This document shows, piece after piece, positions 32,330-41,536 of a stretch of 64,000 bases of DNA. Made by a program: the position numbers and the translations under genes. The stretch comes from Bin22 sp965207275 (GTDB lineage: Bacteria > Chloroflexota > Dehalococcoidia > Lucifugimonadales > UBA3495). The first letter of the stretch is position 1. The number at the start of each line of letters is the position of its first letter. Under the pieces are notes generated by a model, which searched no databases, had not been told where the DNA came from, and saw only the letters and a list, made by a program, of their open reading frames with translations. Location of the stretch: contig CBDBMH010000002.1 in NCBI GenBank assembly GCA_965207275.1, forward strand, positions 2,542,001 to 2,606,000, in the 5' to 3' direction.

Positions 32330-34594
32330 GTGACTAGCACAACTACCACTATCTTCAAAAAAGTTGATTACGAACTAGGGGGGCTGATAAACGATATCTC
32401 CCTAGGTCAAATTGGTCTTCCCGACATCCAGCGTCCATTTGTTTGGAAGAATGCTAAAGTCCGGGACCTCTTTGATTCAATGTACAAAGGATATCCTGTT
32501 GGTTACCTGCTGTTTTGGGAAAATGGGCAAATAGAAGGCAATCGTGCGATAGGAACTGATGCCAAACAGTTGGCGCCAAATCTCTTGATTGTTGATGGAC
32601 AGCAGCGCCTTACTTCTTTGTATGCCGTAATCCGCGGTCAACCCGTTATTCGATCAAACTACAGTAGTGACCGCATTCGGATCGCTTTCAATCCAATAGA
32701 GGAAAAGTTCGAAGTATCGGATGCTGCCATTCAGAGGGACAAATCTTATATACCGGATATCTCGACCTTCTGGAGCCCTGCCACTAGTTTTCTCAGGTTG
32801 GTTAACGGCTACGTTGATGGGCTAAGGGACGATCGGGAAGTTTCCGATGCCGATGAAGCGAAGATTCATAACTCTTTTGAAAAATTGCGCAACCTGTTGA
32901 ATTTTCCCTTTACTGCTCTTCAGCTCAACGCCAACATTTCGGAGGAAGATGTTTCGGACGTTTTCGTCCGGGTAAACAGTCAAGGCGAAACTCTAAATCA
33001 GGCAACCTTCATTCTGACGTTGATGTCTGTGTTTTGGGATGAAGGGCGGGCACAATTGGAAAAGTTTTGTCGGGATAGCAGAACACCGGCAACCACAGGA
33101 TCTTCTCCTTTCAATCACTTCATAAGACCTGATCCTGATCAATTATTAAGGGTCTGTGTAGGATTGGCATTCAGACGGGCCAGGTTGCAGTACATTTATT
33201 CCATCCTGCGAGGCAAGGACTTGGAAACCGAGCAATTCAGCGCAGAGCGTAGAGTTGCACAATTCGAGGTGTTGAAGCAGGCCCAGGATCGCGTGCTTAA
33301 TATTCAGTACTGGCATGATTTTCTGCTGTGCATTCATCAAGCTGGATTCCGCAGCGACCGAATGATCAGCTCCAATAACGGCTTGTTGTTCTCCTACATT
33401 CTCTATTTGATTGGGCGTACCGAATACCAGGTACCTGAATTTCAGTTGCGCCAGGTGATCGCACAATGGTTCTTTATGTCGGCGGTAACCGGAAGGTACA
33501 CCGGCTCACCAGAATCCACGTTGGAATCTGACTTTGCCTTGCTTCGGGACATAGCCAGCGCTGATCAGTTCGTTGATAGGCTGAGAAGCGTATGCATCCG
33601 GGCCCTGACCGGCGACTTCTGGGAAATAAACATGCCTAATAATCTGGCTACGTCTGCCAGCCGCAGTCCGTCACTTTTTGCGTACGAAGCGGCATTGGTG
33701 ATTCTTGACGCCCCCGCATTGTTCTCGAAATTCAGGGTCGGCGATATGCTGGACCCCTCAGTTCAGGCGAATCGTTCCGCTGTTGAGCGTCATCACCTGT
33801 TTCCCTATGGGTATCTGGCCAAATTAGGTATCACGGGAACTCGCGATCGAAACCAGATAGCCAACTATGCTTATGTGGAATGGGGCGATAATACAAGAAT
33901 CTCAGACCAACCTCCTGCTGAATATTTGCCGACATTCTCACAGCGCTTTACCCCGGCGGAACTTGAGCGAATGTATCACTATCACGCTCTGCCACAAAAC
34001 TGGGAGCAAATGAACTATTGGGAGTTCCTGGAGGAACGGCAGGAGTTGATAGCACAAGTCATTCGCGAAGGCTACGAGCGACTGTCGGGGGAGGCTGTGG
34101 CTGAACCGATAGTCGAAGAGTTGGATGTGGCTGAATTGATTGCCAGTGGCGAGTCGGATGCTGTGGAGTTCAAATCGACCCTGAGGGTAAATTTACATAC
34201 CGGAAAGTCAGATTCCCGTATGGAACATACCGTACTAAAAACCTTAGCTGGCTTCCTGAACACGAACGGGGGAAAGCTCATTATCGGTGTAGCAGATGAT
34301 GGAACGCCCGTGGGAATAGATAAGGACAACTTCTCTAATGAGGATCAGATGGGCCTGCATCTCGTGAATATCGGCAATGAACGCATGGGACCACAAGCCA
34401 TGACGTCCATTCACGCTCATTTTGACGACTATGAGGATAGCCGAGTAATGGTCGTGGATTGTCAGAGGGCTCCAGTTCCAGTTTACCTCAAAGACGGAGG
34501 CAAAGAGTATTATTTTGTCCGTATCGGCCCTTCGACCAGGGAACTGACCGTCAGTGAAGTTCAAGCCTACATCAAGCAAAGATTCGGCCGTTAG
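32330..34594 (+). CDS. DUF262-HNH-AlbA_2 fusion, candidate defence protein
   Basis: A 754-residue protein, visibly AT-richer than its neighbours. Residues 1-~250 are DUF262 (GmrS-like), with LPDIQRPFVWKNAKVRDL and the nucleotide-site motif VDGQQRLTSLY at 88-98. Residues ~440-560 contain an HNH-like nuclease centre, ERHHLFPYGYL (H488-H489), and conserved Asn positions (NYAYVEWGDNTRISDQ), like the DUF1524 partner of DUF262. Residues ~600-735 are an AlbA_2/Schlafen-like domain (ESDAVEFKSTLR, KTLAGFLNTNGGKLIIGVAD). DUF262/DUF1524 proteins act in modification-dependent restriction. GTG start. Function inferred. Confidence 0.78.
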   Translation: MTSTTTTIFKKVDYELGGLINDISLGQIGLPDIQRPFVWKNAKVRDLFDSMYKGYPVGYLLFWENGQIEGNRAIGTDAKQLAPNLLIVDGQQRLTSLYAVIRGQPVIRSNYSSDRIRIAFNPIEEKFEVSDAAIQRDKSYIPDISTFWSPATSFLRLVNGYVDGLRDDREVSDADEAKIHNSFEKLRNLLNFPFTALQLNANISEEDVSDVFVRVNSQGETLNQATFILTLMSVFWDEGRAQLEKFCRDSRTPATTGSSPFNHFIRPDPDQLLRVCVGLAFRRARLQYIYSILRGKDLETEQFSAERRVAQFEVLKQAQDRVLNIQYWHDFLLCIHQAGFRSDRMISSNNGLLFSYILYLIGRTEYQVPEFQLRQVIAQWFFMSAVTGRYTGSPESTLESDFALLRDIASADQFVDRLRSVCIRALTGDFWEINMPNNLATSASRSPSLFAYEAALVILDAPALFSKFRVGDMLDPSVQANRSAVERHHLFPYGYLAKLGITGTRDRNQIANYAYVEWGDNTRISDQPPAEYLPTFSQRFTPAELERMYHYHALPQNWEQMNYWEFLEERQELIAQVIREGYERLSGEAVAEPIVEELDVAELIASGESDAVEFKSTLRVNLHTGKSDSRMEHTVLKTLAGFLNTNGGKLIIGVADDGTPVGIDKDNFSNEDQMGLHLVNIGNERMGPQAMTSIHAHFDDYEDSRVMVVDCQRAPVPVYLKDGGKEYYFVRIGPSTRELTVSEVQAYIKQRFGR

Positions 34595-34715
34595 TCCTTA
34601 CAACAGACCACTTAGTGACAATTGTGACCTATTCCAACGGAATGCTAACCTCAGGGCCTTGCTTGTTATTCCTTGGATGCAAAAGTACAAATAAATGACG
34701 TTGAGGTAACAACCC

Positions 34716-35870
34716 ATGTTTCGCAGCTTTAGCGCTTCCTATGCCGGGCACGTGGTGGACGATAACCTGGGCTTCGAGGGTATGCCGGCCAATGACCGCA
34801 ATTACCCCAATGAGAAGCTGGCCGAGGCCTTCGACTGGGCCCTGGACTTCTCCCGACACCTGGAGAGCCTGGGCTACGATGAGTTCTGGATGGCCGAGCA
34901 CCATTTCCAGACGGAAGGTTACGAGTGCATCCCCAATCTGTTGATGCTCAGCCTGTACCTGGCCTCCAACACCGAGCGGCTGAAGTACGGGTGCGGCTTC
35001 AACATCACCCCCATGTGGCACCCCCTGCGACTGGCCGAGGACTTCGCCATGGCCGACATCCTGACCAAGGGCCGGGTCATCTTCGGCGTGGGTCGAGGCT
35101 ACCACACCCGCGAGGTGGAGACCTTCGCCGCCCCCATGCTGGACGGCGACGCCAATCGGGAGCTGTTTGAGGAGCAGGTGGAGGTGCTGGTCAAGGCCTT
35201 CAGCGAGGACTCCTTCTCCCACCAGGGCAGGCACTACAAATTCCCCGCCGACGTGCCCTACCGCGGCTACCAGTTAGAAGAGATCAGCCTGGTCCCCCGG
35301 CCGATATCCCAGCCGGTGGAAATCTGGCAGCCCCTGGTCAGCGGCAATCCCAAGGGCGTCGACTTCATGGGCAGAATGAGCATCCGAGCCCTGATCGCCA
35401 ACACCCCGGAACCGGCCCTGAATGAGCGGATGGAGATGTACCAGTCGGCCGCCGCAGCCCACGGACGGGAACTGGCCCTGGGCGAGGACACCGCCCTGGG
35501 CTACAGATTCTTCATCGGCGACACCCAGGAAAAGGCCATCGAGGAAGCGCGGCCCTACTTCGAAGAGGCCATGAAGTTCGCGGCTCCCTTGAACCTGATG
35601 CGCCTGAGTCAGGAACAGATTGACGCCGTGGCGCGCCCCGGACGTTCCCAGGGTGTTAGTCTGCCCACGCTGGAGGAGGCGGTCGAAAACAAGGTGTGGC
35701 TGTGCGGGCCGCCCGAACAAATTGCCGAACACCTGATGAGCGTGGAGGAAAAATACCCGGGCGTAGAGCGGGTGAACCTGGGCGCGGTAATGGGCATGCC
35801 CCAGGAGGTCTTCAAAGACCAGCTGACCAAGTTCGCCGAGGGCGTCTTCCCGCTGATGCCGGGACGGTAA
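34716..35870 (+). CDS. LLM-class flavin-dependent oxidoreductase
   Basis: A 384-residue luciferase-like TIM-barrel monooxygenase: LGYDEFWMAEHHF, LRLAEDFAMADILTKGRVIFGVGRG and FMGRMSIRALI. It uses reduced flavin from a separate reductase to oxidise an organic substrate. The substrate is unknown. This family is expanded in SAR202-type Chloroflexota, which supports the suggested taxonomy. Single transcription unit. Confidence 0.88.
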   Translation: MFRSFSASYAGHVVDDNLGFEGMPANDRNYPNEKLAEAFDWALDFSRHLESLGYDEFWMAEHHFQTEGYECIPNLLMLSLYLASNTERLKYGCGFNITPMWHPLRLAEDFAMADILTKGRVIFGVGRGYHTREVETFAAPMLDGDANRELFEEQVEVLVKAFSEDSFSHQGRHYKFPADVPYRGYQLEEISLVPRPISQPVEIWQPLVSGNPKGVDFMGRMSIRALIANTPEPALNERMEMYQSAAAAHGRELALGEDTALGYRFFIGDTQEKAIEEARPYFEEAMKFAAPLNLMRLSQEQIDAVARPGRSQGVSLPTLEEAVENKVWLCGPPEQIAEHLMSVEEKYPGVERVNLGAVMGMPQEVFKDQLTKFAEGVFPLMPGR

Positions 35871-35913
35871 AGTCGGCGGGTTCTCCCTAACAATTTTATC
35901 CGCGAAGCAATCG

Positions 35914-35962
35914 AAGAGACACTAGGGGCGAGAATCTTCCCTTGGTGTCTCTTCCTGTTTTT
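35914..35962. terminator. Bidirectional terminator between convergent genes
   Basis: AAGAGACAC at 35914-35922 pairs perfectly with GTGTCTCTT at 35945-35953, followed by CCTGTTTTT on the plus strand. It overlaps the end of the minus-strand membrane protein gene and lies 44 bases past the LLM gene. Confidence 0.5.
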
Positions 35963-36515
35963 CGTCAGAATAGATTCGCTGGGAAGAGGAAGGATAGTTC
36001 GGGTGCGTCAGATAGCGCCAGGTCAGGACGCCTCGCAAGCCCTGAAAGAACAGGTAAGCGAAGACCAGGTGGACTGGTAGGGTTTGCAGTTTTCCAGGGC
36101 CCAACCCAAAGGCTGCCAATCCAAATAGCGCAAACAAAACGACCACAAAGAAAAACAGCAAAGTAAAGGCAGCTAGCCGATTGCGCCTCAAGACGCCAAA
36201 AGCCAAAACTGCTATCAACCCTGCTTGCATCAATATAAAGAGAAATTCCCTTCCCCCGGGCTGTATGAGTCCAGCGACACTCGGATCTCCGAAGAAAGTC
36301 GAGAAGATTACCACAAGGTACATTCCGGCATAAGCCAGTCCCGCTCCGCCACCCCACAGAATTCTCTTGCGGGCTTGTTGGAGGTCCGTCCCAATCAGCC
36401 ACGAGAGGAGATCGGCCATTCTGCCCTTGGAGCCCTGCAATTCGGCCCCCTTCTCGCTTGGGAGGTCAAGCGCCGAAAGTAGTTCTTCTTGCTCCCTCCT
36501 ATTCCCTGGTTCCAT
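35922..36515 (-). CDS. Predicted four-helix membrane protein, unknown
   Basis: A 197-residue protein with a charged N-terminus (~50 residues) and about four hydrophobic spans (AGLAYAGMYLVVIFSTFF, FLFILMQAGLIAVLAFGVL, LAAFTLLFFFVVVLFALFGL, LPVHLVFAYLFFQGL), ending in an acidic tail. I recognise no family. It follows trxB by 8 bases on the same strand and may share its transcript. Confidence 0.6.
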   Translation of the reverse strand: MEPGNRREQEELLSALDLPSEKGAELQGSKGRMADLLSWLIGTDLQQARKRILWGGGAGLAYAGMYLVVIFSTFFGDPSVAGLIQPGGREFLFILMQAGLIAVLAFGVLRRNRLAAFTLLFFFVVVLFALFGLAAFGLGPGKLQTLPVHLVFAYLFFQGLRGVLTWRYLTHPNYPSSSQRIYSDEKQEETPREDSRP

Positions 36516-36523
36516 GTTGCCGG

Positions 36524-37447
36524 TTAACCCCGCAGCCGTTTGAAGGCGGCGATGGCTGCGGTAGCCCCGTCTCCCGCGGCGGCCACTAACTGGGCTGCCG
36601 AGTGTTGCCGCACGTCGCCCACCGCAAAGAGCCCCGGCTCGCTGGTTTCCATGGACAGGTTCACGGGAATGTGGCCCGCATTGTCCGTTTCGACCAGGCC
36701 ACGCACCAGCGCCGAGTTGGGCGCTAGTCCCACGTACACGAACAGGCTGTTCAAGTCCACCTGGCTCTCCTCGTTGGTGACGGTGTTACGCAGGCGTACG
36801 CCGGTAACCGAGCTGTCTCCCAGGATTTCCGTCACCTCCGTGTTCCAGTGAATGTCAATCCCAGGGTGCTCCTGCAATTTCTGCTGGAGGATGTGCTGGG
36901 CCCGCAGTTGGTCGCGGCGGTGGAATAGCAGCACTCGACTGGCGTACTCGGTCAGGGTCAAGGCCTCGTCGGCGGCCGAATCGCCGCCCCCGACAACGCC
37001 CACCGTCTGGCCCATGCTCATGGGGCCGTCGCAGGTGGCGCAGTGGGAAACGCCCCGGTCGCGGAATTCCTCCTCGCCGGTAATGCCCACCGACCTGAGG
37101 CTTGAACCGGTGGCGATAATGACGGCGCGGGCACGGTAGCTGCCAGCATGGCCCGATACCAGTTTGAAGTCACCGTCCCTGGACACTTCGGTGGCCTCGT
37201 CCATGATGAACTGCATACCGGCGTTCATGGCCTGTTCCTGCAGCAGGGGCCCCAGTTCCGCGCCGGACACGCCATCGGGAAAACCGGGGAAGTTCTCAAT
37301 GCGTTCCACGTTAATGATCTGCGCGCCCCCCATCATCTGCTCGATGAGAGCGGTGGACAGGCCGTAGCGGGCGGCGTACATCCCGGCCGTCATTCCGGCC
37401 AACCCGCCGCCCACAATCAGAAGGTCGTAGACGCCATTTTCCGCCAA
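36524..37447 (-). CDS. Thioredoxin reductase-like flavoprotein
   Basis: A 307-residue protein with FAD loop IVGGGLAGMTAG, NADP loop VVGGGDSAADEA and the redox disulfide C136-A-T-C139 (HCATCDGPM), followed by the C-terminal FAD segment GLFAVGDVR. Length and layout match low-molecular-weight thioredoxin reductase. No thioredoxin gene is adjacent. TrxB is most likely; a ferredoxin-type NTR is less so. Confidence 0.9.
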   Translation of the reverse strand: MAENGVYDLLIVGGGLAGMTAGMYAARYGLSTALIEQMMGGAQIINVERIENFPGFPDGVSGAELGPLLQEQAMNAGMQFIMDEATEVSRDGDFKLVSGHAGSYRARAVIIATGSSLRSVGITGEEEFRDRGVSHCATCDGPMSMGQTVGVVGGGDSAADEALTLTEYASRVLLFHRRDQLRAQHILQQKLQEHPGIDIHWNTEVTEILGDSSVTGVRLRNTVTNEESQVDLNSLFVYVGLAPNSALVRGLVETDNAGHIPVNLSMETSEPGLFAVGDVRQHSAAQLVAAAGDGATAAIAAFKRLRG

Positions 37448-37526
37448 GGGGATGCCTCCGGTGGGTAAGGTGCAAGCTACTATAGGCTTGGCCGAATTAG
37501 GGTGTCAACGCGACGGTCCAGCTCCC

Positions 37527-38633
37527 TCACTCTACAAAAATATCCAGCGGCAAAAAGGCCGTCACCACAAAGTTGGGAACATCCACCACCTCGCTGACCT
37601 TCAGGTCCACGGCAACGCTGCAGATGCAATACGCCTGCTCCCGGGTCCAGCCCCGTTCCATCAGCAGGTGGATCATGTTCAACAGGGCCTGTCGCGATGC
37701 CATGGTGGCATGCTCCGATTCATTGGTCCCTTCAGCGATGCACATGCCGGTGGCCGCCAGGAAACGGCGGGGTGCTGCCATTTCCGGCGCAGTGAAATAG
37801 TCATCCCGCTCAAAGTAGGGGAAGTTGATACCCCGGCTGGCGGCCTCACCCTTCTTCACTTCGAAACTCACATGCAGGGTGCAGTCCATCTCAACCGCCG
37901 TCCCACAGCACTCGGAATCGCCCTGGGCATAGTGGGCATCACCGGCCGAGAACAGCGCCCCTTCGGTGAAAACCGGGAGGAACAGGCGAGTTCCAGCGGT
38001 CAACTGCTTGATGTCCACGTTGCCGCCGTTCTCCCGGGGTGGAATTGTCCGCAGCCCCTCGGACGCAAAGGGTTCGTGGGACGGAACGGCGCCGGCGGGA
38101 GTTGGGCCCACCACCGCGCCCCCACGCCGGAGCAATTCGTCCTCTCGCAGCAACATTTCCTGGCGGAGCGCCCTGGAGGGGGCAACTCCGATGGTCCCCA
38201 TAAAGGACGCCTCGGGCACTCGCACGCCGGGTAGCTGTTCCGACTGGGCGAACCCGTAGCTCATTTCCCAGTGGACAATGTATGGCTCGGTGTACAGGTC
38301 GCGCAGAAATCCGAACCCTGGCAGGATGGTAGTGAAGCCCCAGTTTGCCGGCTCGATATTCAGTATGTTGACATGCAGCAGGTCGCCAGGCTCTGCGCCA
38401 TTGACATACACCGGGCCCGTCAGAGGATGCACCAGGTTCAAATCGGCATTAAGCAGGTCGGCGGCCCGGGAAGAAGGCGTTATCTGCATATCGAAGGCGT
38501 TGCGGGTCTCCATCACAACCTCTTCACCGGGGTCGACCGCTACCGCCGGTGGAATGTCGGGATGCCAGCGGTTGTGTCCCTTGTCCGGTTCGTCACCGCA
38601 TCGCTTACTGTAGTCCAGTTCGATGGTTTTCAT
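37527..38633 (-). CDS. Acetamidase/formamidase-family protein
   Basis: A 368-residue FmdA_AmdA family protein: HNRWHPDIPPAV, GDLLHVNILNIEP, GGNVDIKQLTAGTRLFLPVF, and GDAHYAQGDSECCGTAVEM with a Cys/Glu/Asp-rich metal site. It starts at MKTIELDYSKRC. It would hydrolyse short amides to ammonia. An amide transporter is not present nearby. Confidence 0.9.
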   Translation of the reverse strand: MKTIELDYSKRCGDEPDKGHNRWHPDIPPAVAVDPGEEVVMETRNAFDMQITPSSRAADLLNADLNLVHPLTGPVYVNGAEPGDLLHVNILNIEPANWGFTTILPGFGFLRDLYTEPYIVHWEMSYGFAQSEQLPGVRVPEASFMGTIGVAPSRALRQEMLLREDELLRRGGAVVGPTPAGAVPSHEPFASEGLRTIPPRENGGNVDIKQLTAGTRLFLPVFTEGALFSAGDAHYAQGDSECCGTAVEMDCTLHVSFEVKKGEAASRGINFPYFERDDYFTAPEMAAPRRFLAATGMCIAEGTNESEHATMASRQALLNMIHLLMERGWTREQAYCICSVAVDLKVSEVVDVPNFVVTAFLPLDIFVE

Positions 38634-38728
38634 GGCCCTTCTCCTGTCAAGCAAAGGTTGGGGACGGGCACATTGTACTCGACATTGAAGGATTAGGCAT
38701 TGGACCCCACTGAGCAAACAAAGGAAAA

Positions 38729-38749
38729 GGGCAACCGCGAGGGCTGCCC
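38729..38749. repeat. GGGCAACC/GGGCTGCCC hairpin
   Basis: GGGCAACC-gcga-GGGCTGCCC is an imperfect copy (one A-C mismatch) of the palindrome at 753, 11536 and 29113. Here it stands alone between two minus-strand genes and may terminate the upstream nuclease transcript. Confidence 0.45.
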
Positions 38750-38786
38750 GTTGAGGCCTCTGAACTATCGTTGGAGGAGTGCAGTT

Positions 38787-39482
38787 CTATGAAGCCAAGA
38801 ATACGGCCACATTCTCTTCTTCGGCCTGTCTCCTTTGCGGCCGCCCCAGGTTGGCCGTGATAACGACTGCCCTGACGTCTCCTTCGGTAATATTCGCCAG
38901 TATTTCCGCCCTGTCCTTGGCCCGCCGGATGTCGTCGTTGCCAGCAGTTATTGAAACCTCTATAACAGCGTGCCGGTTGTCATTGGCAGAGACAACTAAA
39001 TCGGCTTCGTACAAGTCCCCCATCTGCTCCCTCGATATTCTTCCCGACCTTACTGCTCGCTCAACAGTTGCGGTGAAGCAGGGATCGATAACACCCTCCT
39101 GGGTGAAGGCAACGTAAGGAGATTCAAAATCCAGCACCAGGATCGACCGCGCCAGAGCTCTTGAACGACTTCTTCGCTCGTATTCGCCACCCTCCAGGTT
39201 CCCAAGCCGTCCTTCTACGGAGTTCAGCCGCTGTACTACTTCTGCATTGAACTGACGCTGATCTGCATTGAACTGGCGCTGCTCTTCGTTAAACTGACGC
39301 AATTCCTCAATGGTTTGCCGATGCTCTCCATTGAATTGCTGTTGTCCTTCAATAAATTTGTCCAACCGGCTTGGCAGGTCCAGCAGTTCATCGCTCAGGA
39401 TCAGCGCGCGCAGGGCTGCCGCCCAGGTGGGCTGTTCCCTCAGCAGCCGAGCCAAATCTTCTATGGTGTTAATTGTAGTCAT
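38787..39482 (-). CDS. Coiled-coil protein with a nuclease-like C-terminal domain
   Basis: A 231-residue protein. Residues ~45-95 contain seven-residue repeats of the type EEQRQFN/ADQRQFN (five or so units), a parallel coiled coil. The C-terminal part (EADLVVSANDNRHAVIEVSI, then DDIRRAKDRAEIL) fits a PD-(D/E)xK-like nuclease of the DUF3782-type group common in cyanobacteria and Chloroflexi. An alternative upstream start at 39581 is unlikely. Role unknown; often multi-copy in genomes. Confidence 0.65.
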   Translation of the reverse strand: MTTINTIEDLARLLREQPTWAAALRALILSDELLDLPSRLDKFIEGQQQFNGEHRQTIEELRQFNEEQRQFNADQRQFNAEVVQRLNSVEGRLGNLEGGEYERRSRSRALARSILVLDFESPYVAFTQEGVIDPCFTATVERAVRSGRISREQMGDLYEADLVVSANDNRHAVIEVSITAGNDDIRRAKDRAEILANITEGDVRAVVITANLGRPQRRQAEEENVAVFLAS

Positions 39483-39574
39483 GGAGCCATTATACTCCAA
39501 CATTTCTGGCAGTGGTGACGTGGTATGGCTGCGGTTTCGGCCGCGCCGTCTCCCTCTCTTCCAGATTAACGCTA

Positions 39575-39640
39575 TTTCCATTGACAGCCCTTTTTGTTAT
39601 ACTCCCCCACGGTGTCCGCCTCGACTGAGGGAGGCGGACA
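39575..39640 (+). promoter_or_regulatory. purA promoter and 10-bp leader hairpin
   Basis: The minus-10 TATACT lies at 39598-39603 in an extended TGTTATACT context. A TTGACA at 39581 is too close to pair with it, and a weak TTTCCA at 39575 has 17-base spacing. The leader then forms TGTCCGCCTC (39613-39622) paired perfectly with GAGGCGGACA (39631-39640), ending 24 bases before the purA start. Confidence 0.5.
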
Positions 39641-39664
39641 AGGTTTGTATGTAATGGAGGCAAG

Positions 39665-40951
39665 ATGCCGGCTTTTGCCGTAATTGGCGGGCAATGGGGG
39701 GACGAAGGGAAAGGCAAGGTGATTGACTACCTCGCCGAACGCGTCTCCGGAGTGGTCCGCTATGCGGGTGGCAACAACGCGGGCCACACCGTGGTCAACG
39801 ATAAGGGCGAGTTTCAGCTTCACCTGGTACCGTCCGGCATTTGCTGGCCCGATGTTTATGGAATAATCGGCAATGGCGTGGTGGTGGACCCCGAAGTCTT
39901 GATGGGCGAAATCAACGAGTTGGCTGAACGGGGTATCGACACTGACAAGCTCTTCATAAGCGAAAGAGCCCACGTCATCATGCCCTACCATATCTTGCTG
40001 GATGCCCTGGAGGAGAAGTCCCGGGGCAGTTCGGCCATCGGTACCACCGGCCGCGGCATCGGCCCCACCTATATGGACAAGACAGCCCGCATGGGCGTTC
40101 GTGTTGGCGATTTGCTGGACCCCGAGTCACTCCGGCCCCGCCTGGAGCAGACCCTGGACTTCAAGAACAAGGTAATTACGGCGATCTACGGGGCCGATCC
40201 CCTGGACACCGAAGAAATCATGGAAAAGTCCCTGGACTGGGGCAACCAACTGCGGCCCTACGTCTACCCCACGGAACAGCTTGTGCAGGACCTGCTGGAT
40301 AAGGAAGAGAATATTCTCCTGGAGGGCGCCCAGGGAACTCTGCTGGACCTGGACCACGGTTCCTATCCCTATGTGACCTCATCCTCCCCTTCAATCGGCG
40401 GAGCCTGCACCGGCCTGGGCCTTAATCCCCAGGCAATCAAGGGCGTCCTGGGAGTCTACAAGGCCTACGCCACGCGGGTGGGCGGAGGCCCCATGGCTAC
40501 GGAGATGACAGACGAGGCTGGGGAAGACTTGAGGCAGAAGGCCCATGAGTTCGGGGTTACCACGGGTCGGGCCAGGCGAGTTGGCTGGTTCGACGGCGTG
40601 GCCGGCAGGTACAGCCAGCAGGTTAACGGCTTGACCGGTATGGTTCTGACCCGGCTGGACATCCTGGATGGCTTCCCCTCGGTTAAGCTATGCGTGGGCT
40701 ATCGCGTCGAAGGCCAGGACGTGAAGCGATTCCCTTCCGACACCCGCCTGCTGGCCCAGTGTGAGCCGGTCTATGAGGAAATGCCGGGCTGGGACACACC
40801 TACCGCCAGCGCCACGTCCATTGACCAGTTGCCCGACAACGCCCGCGCCTATGTCCGCCGCATCGAGGACCTGGTGGGCTGCCCCGTGCAGATAATCTCC
40901 ACCGGCCCCAAGAGGGATGAGACCATCCTGGTAGAATCCGTAATTCCTTGA
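39665..40951 (+). CDS. Adenylosuccinate synthetase
   Basis: A 428-residue PurA that joins IMP and aspartate using GTP on the way to AMP. Motifs: GGQWGDEGKGKVIDYLA P-loop, GNGVVVDPEVL, GTTGRGIGPTYMDK, EGAQGTLLDLDHG and TTGRARRVGWFDG. The ATG follows TGGAGG. Single gene with its own promoter and structured leader. A second aspartate-consuming nucleotide step in the window besides PyrB. Confidence 0.96.
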   Translation: MPAFAVIGGQWGDEGKGKVIDYLAERVSGVVRYAGGNNAGHTVVNDKGEFQLHLVPSGICWPDVYGIIGNGVVVDPEVLMGEINELAERGIDTDKLFISERAHVIMPYHILLDALEEKSRGSSAIGTTGRGIGPTYMDKTARMGVRVGDLLDPESLRPRLEQTLDFKNKVITAIYGADPLDTEEIMEKSLDWGNQLRPYVYPTEQLVQDLLDKEENILLEGAQGTLLDLDHGSYPYVTSSSPSIGGACTGLGLNPQAIKGVLGVYKAYATRVGGGPMATEMTDEAGEDLRQKAHEFGVTTGRARRVGWFDGVAGRYSQQVNGLTGMVLTRLDILDGFPSVKLCVGYRVEGQDVKRFPSDTRLLAQCEPVYEEMPGWDTPTASATSIDQLPDNARAYVRRIEDLVGCPVQIISTGPKRDETILVESVIP

Positions 40952-41044
40952 GAATATAACCCGGCCCGCCGCTACGCTGGCAGACGGGCACATACTACAG
41001 TTCCATCCATTCCCCTTCTACTGGCCTGTAAAGCGGGGCAGAAA

Positions 41045-41284
41045 ATGAGGGAAAGACCCAGAGTCATGCAGCACCTGTCGAAATTTGGCATATACCTCCA
41101 CGCCGCCGAAGGCAAGGTGGTACGCATTAACTCGCCCTACTGGTTTCCCGAGGAACCCGATTGGGTATTACTGACTCCCGAAGTCAACGCCACGCTGCTC
41201 CACATACGGGAACTGGCTCGCGAACAGGGCGCATCCCCCGACCCTGACGCCATCACCTGGGGCCGAATTCCCCTGCTCGATTAG
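41045..41284 (+). CDS. Small protein of unknown function
   Basis: A 79-residue soluble protein (GIYLHAAEGKVVRINSPYWF, ATLLHIRELAREQG). No recognised family, signal or motif. An internal ATG at 41066 could be the true start. Codon use is like its neighbours, and the frame ends just before a strong hairpin, which supports it as a gene, though it might be spurious. Confidence 0.45.
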   Translation: MRERPRVMQHLSKFGIYLHAAEGKVVRINSPYWFPEEPDWVLLTPEVNATLLHIRELAREQGASPDPDAITWGRIPLLD

Positions 41285-41303
41285 GGAGTTCTTTCACCAA
41301 GTC

Positions 41304-41344
41304 GGACGCCAACGGCTAATTTAGCTGATTCGGCGTCCCGTTTT
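41304..41344 (+). terminator. Terminator after the 41 kb small gene
   Basis: GGACGCC at 41304-41310 pairs with GGCGTCC at 41332-41338 around an inner GGCTAA/TTAGCT mini-stem, followed by CGTTTT. It probably ends the purA/unknown transcript. Confidence 0.55.
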
Positions 41345-41349
41345 CCGCT

Positions 41350-41372
41350 CATCCTGAGCTTGTCGAAGGATG
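41350..41372. repeat. Single copy of the GAGCTTGTCGA-loop hairpin
   Basis: CATCCT at 41350-41355 pairs with AGGATG at 41367-41372 around the loop GAGCTTGTCGA. The stem differs from the GCCCT/AGGGC stem of other copies at both sides of two base pairs, so pairing is kept while sequence changes. Confidence 0.65.
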
Positions 41373-41536
41373 CCCTCGGTCCGGGCAAAGAGCGAAGGAG
41401 TCGTTCCCAGCGGCCAAACCGTACCAACACGACACTCCTCGTACCCATCTCACCTTCATTGCGTCCCGGCTGACCCTTGCCCTACAATGGCGGCATAGCC
41501 GGTTACCCTCCATCCAACTACAAGAGGCAATTCTCC

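Noticed and set aside
39581..39603. TTGACA..TATACT as a standard promoter for purA
   Set aside because: The spacer is only 11 bases, too short for sigma-70; the minus-10 may still work as an extended element.
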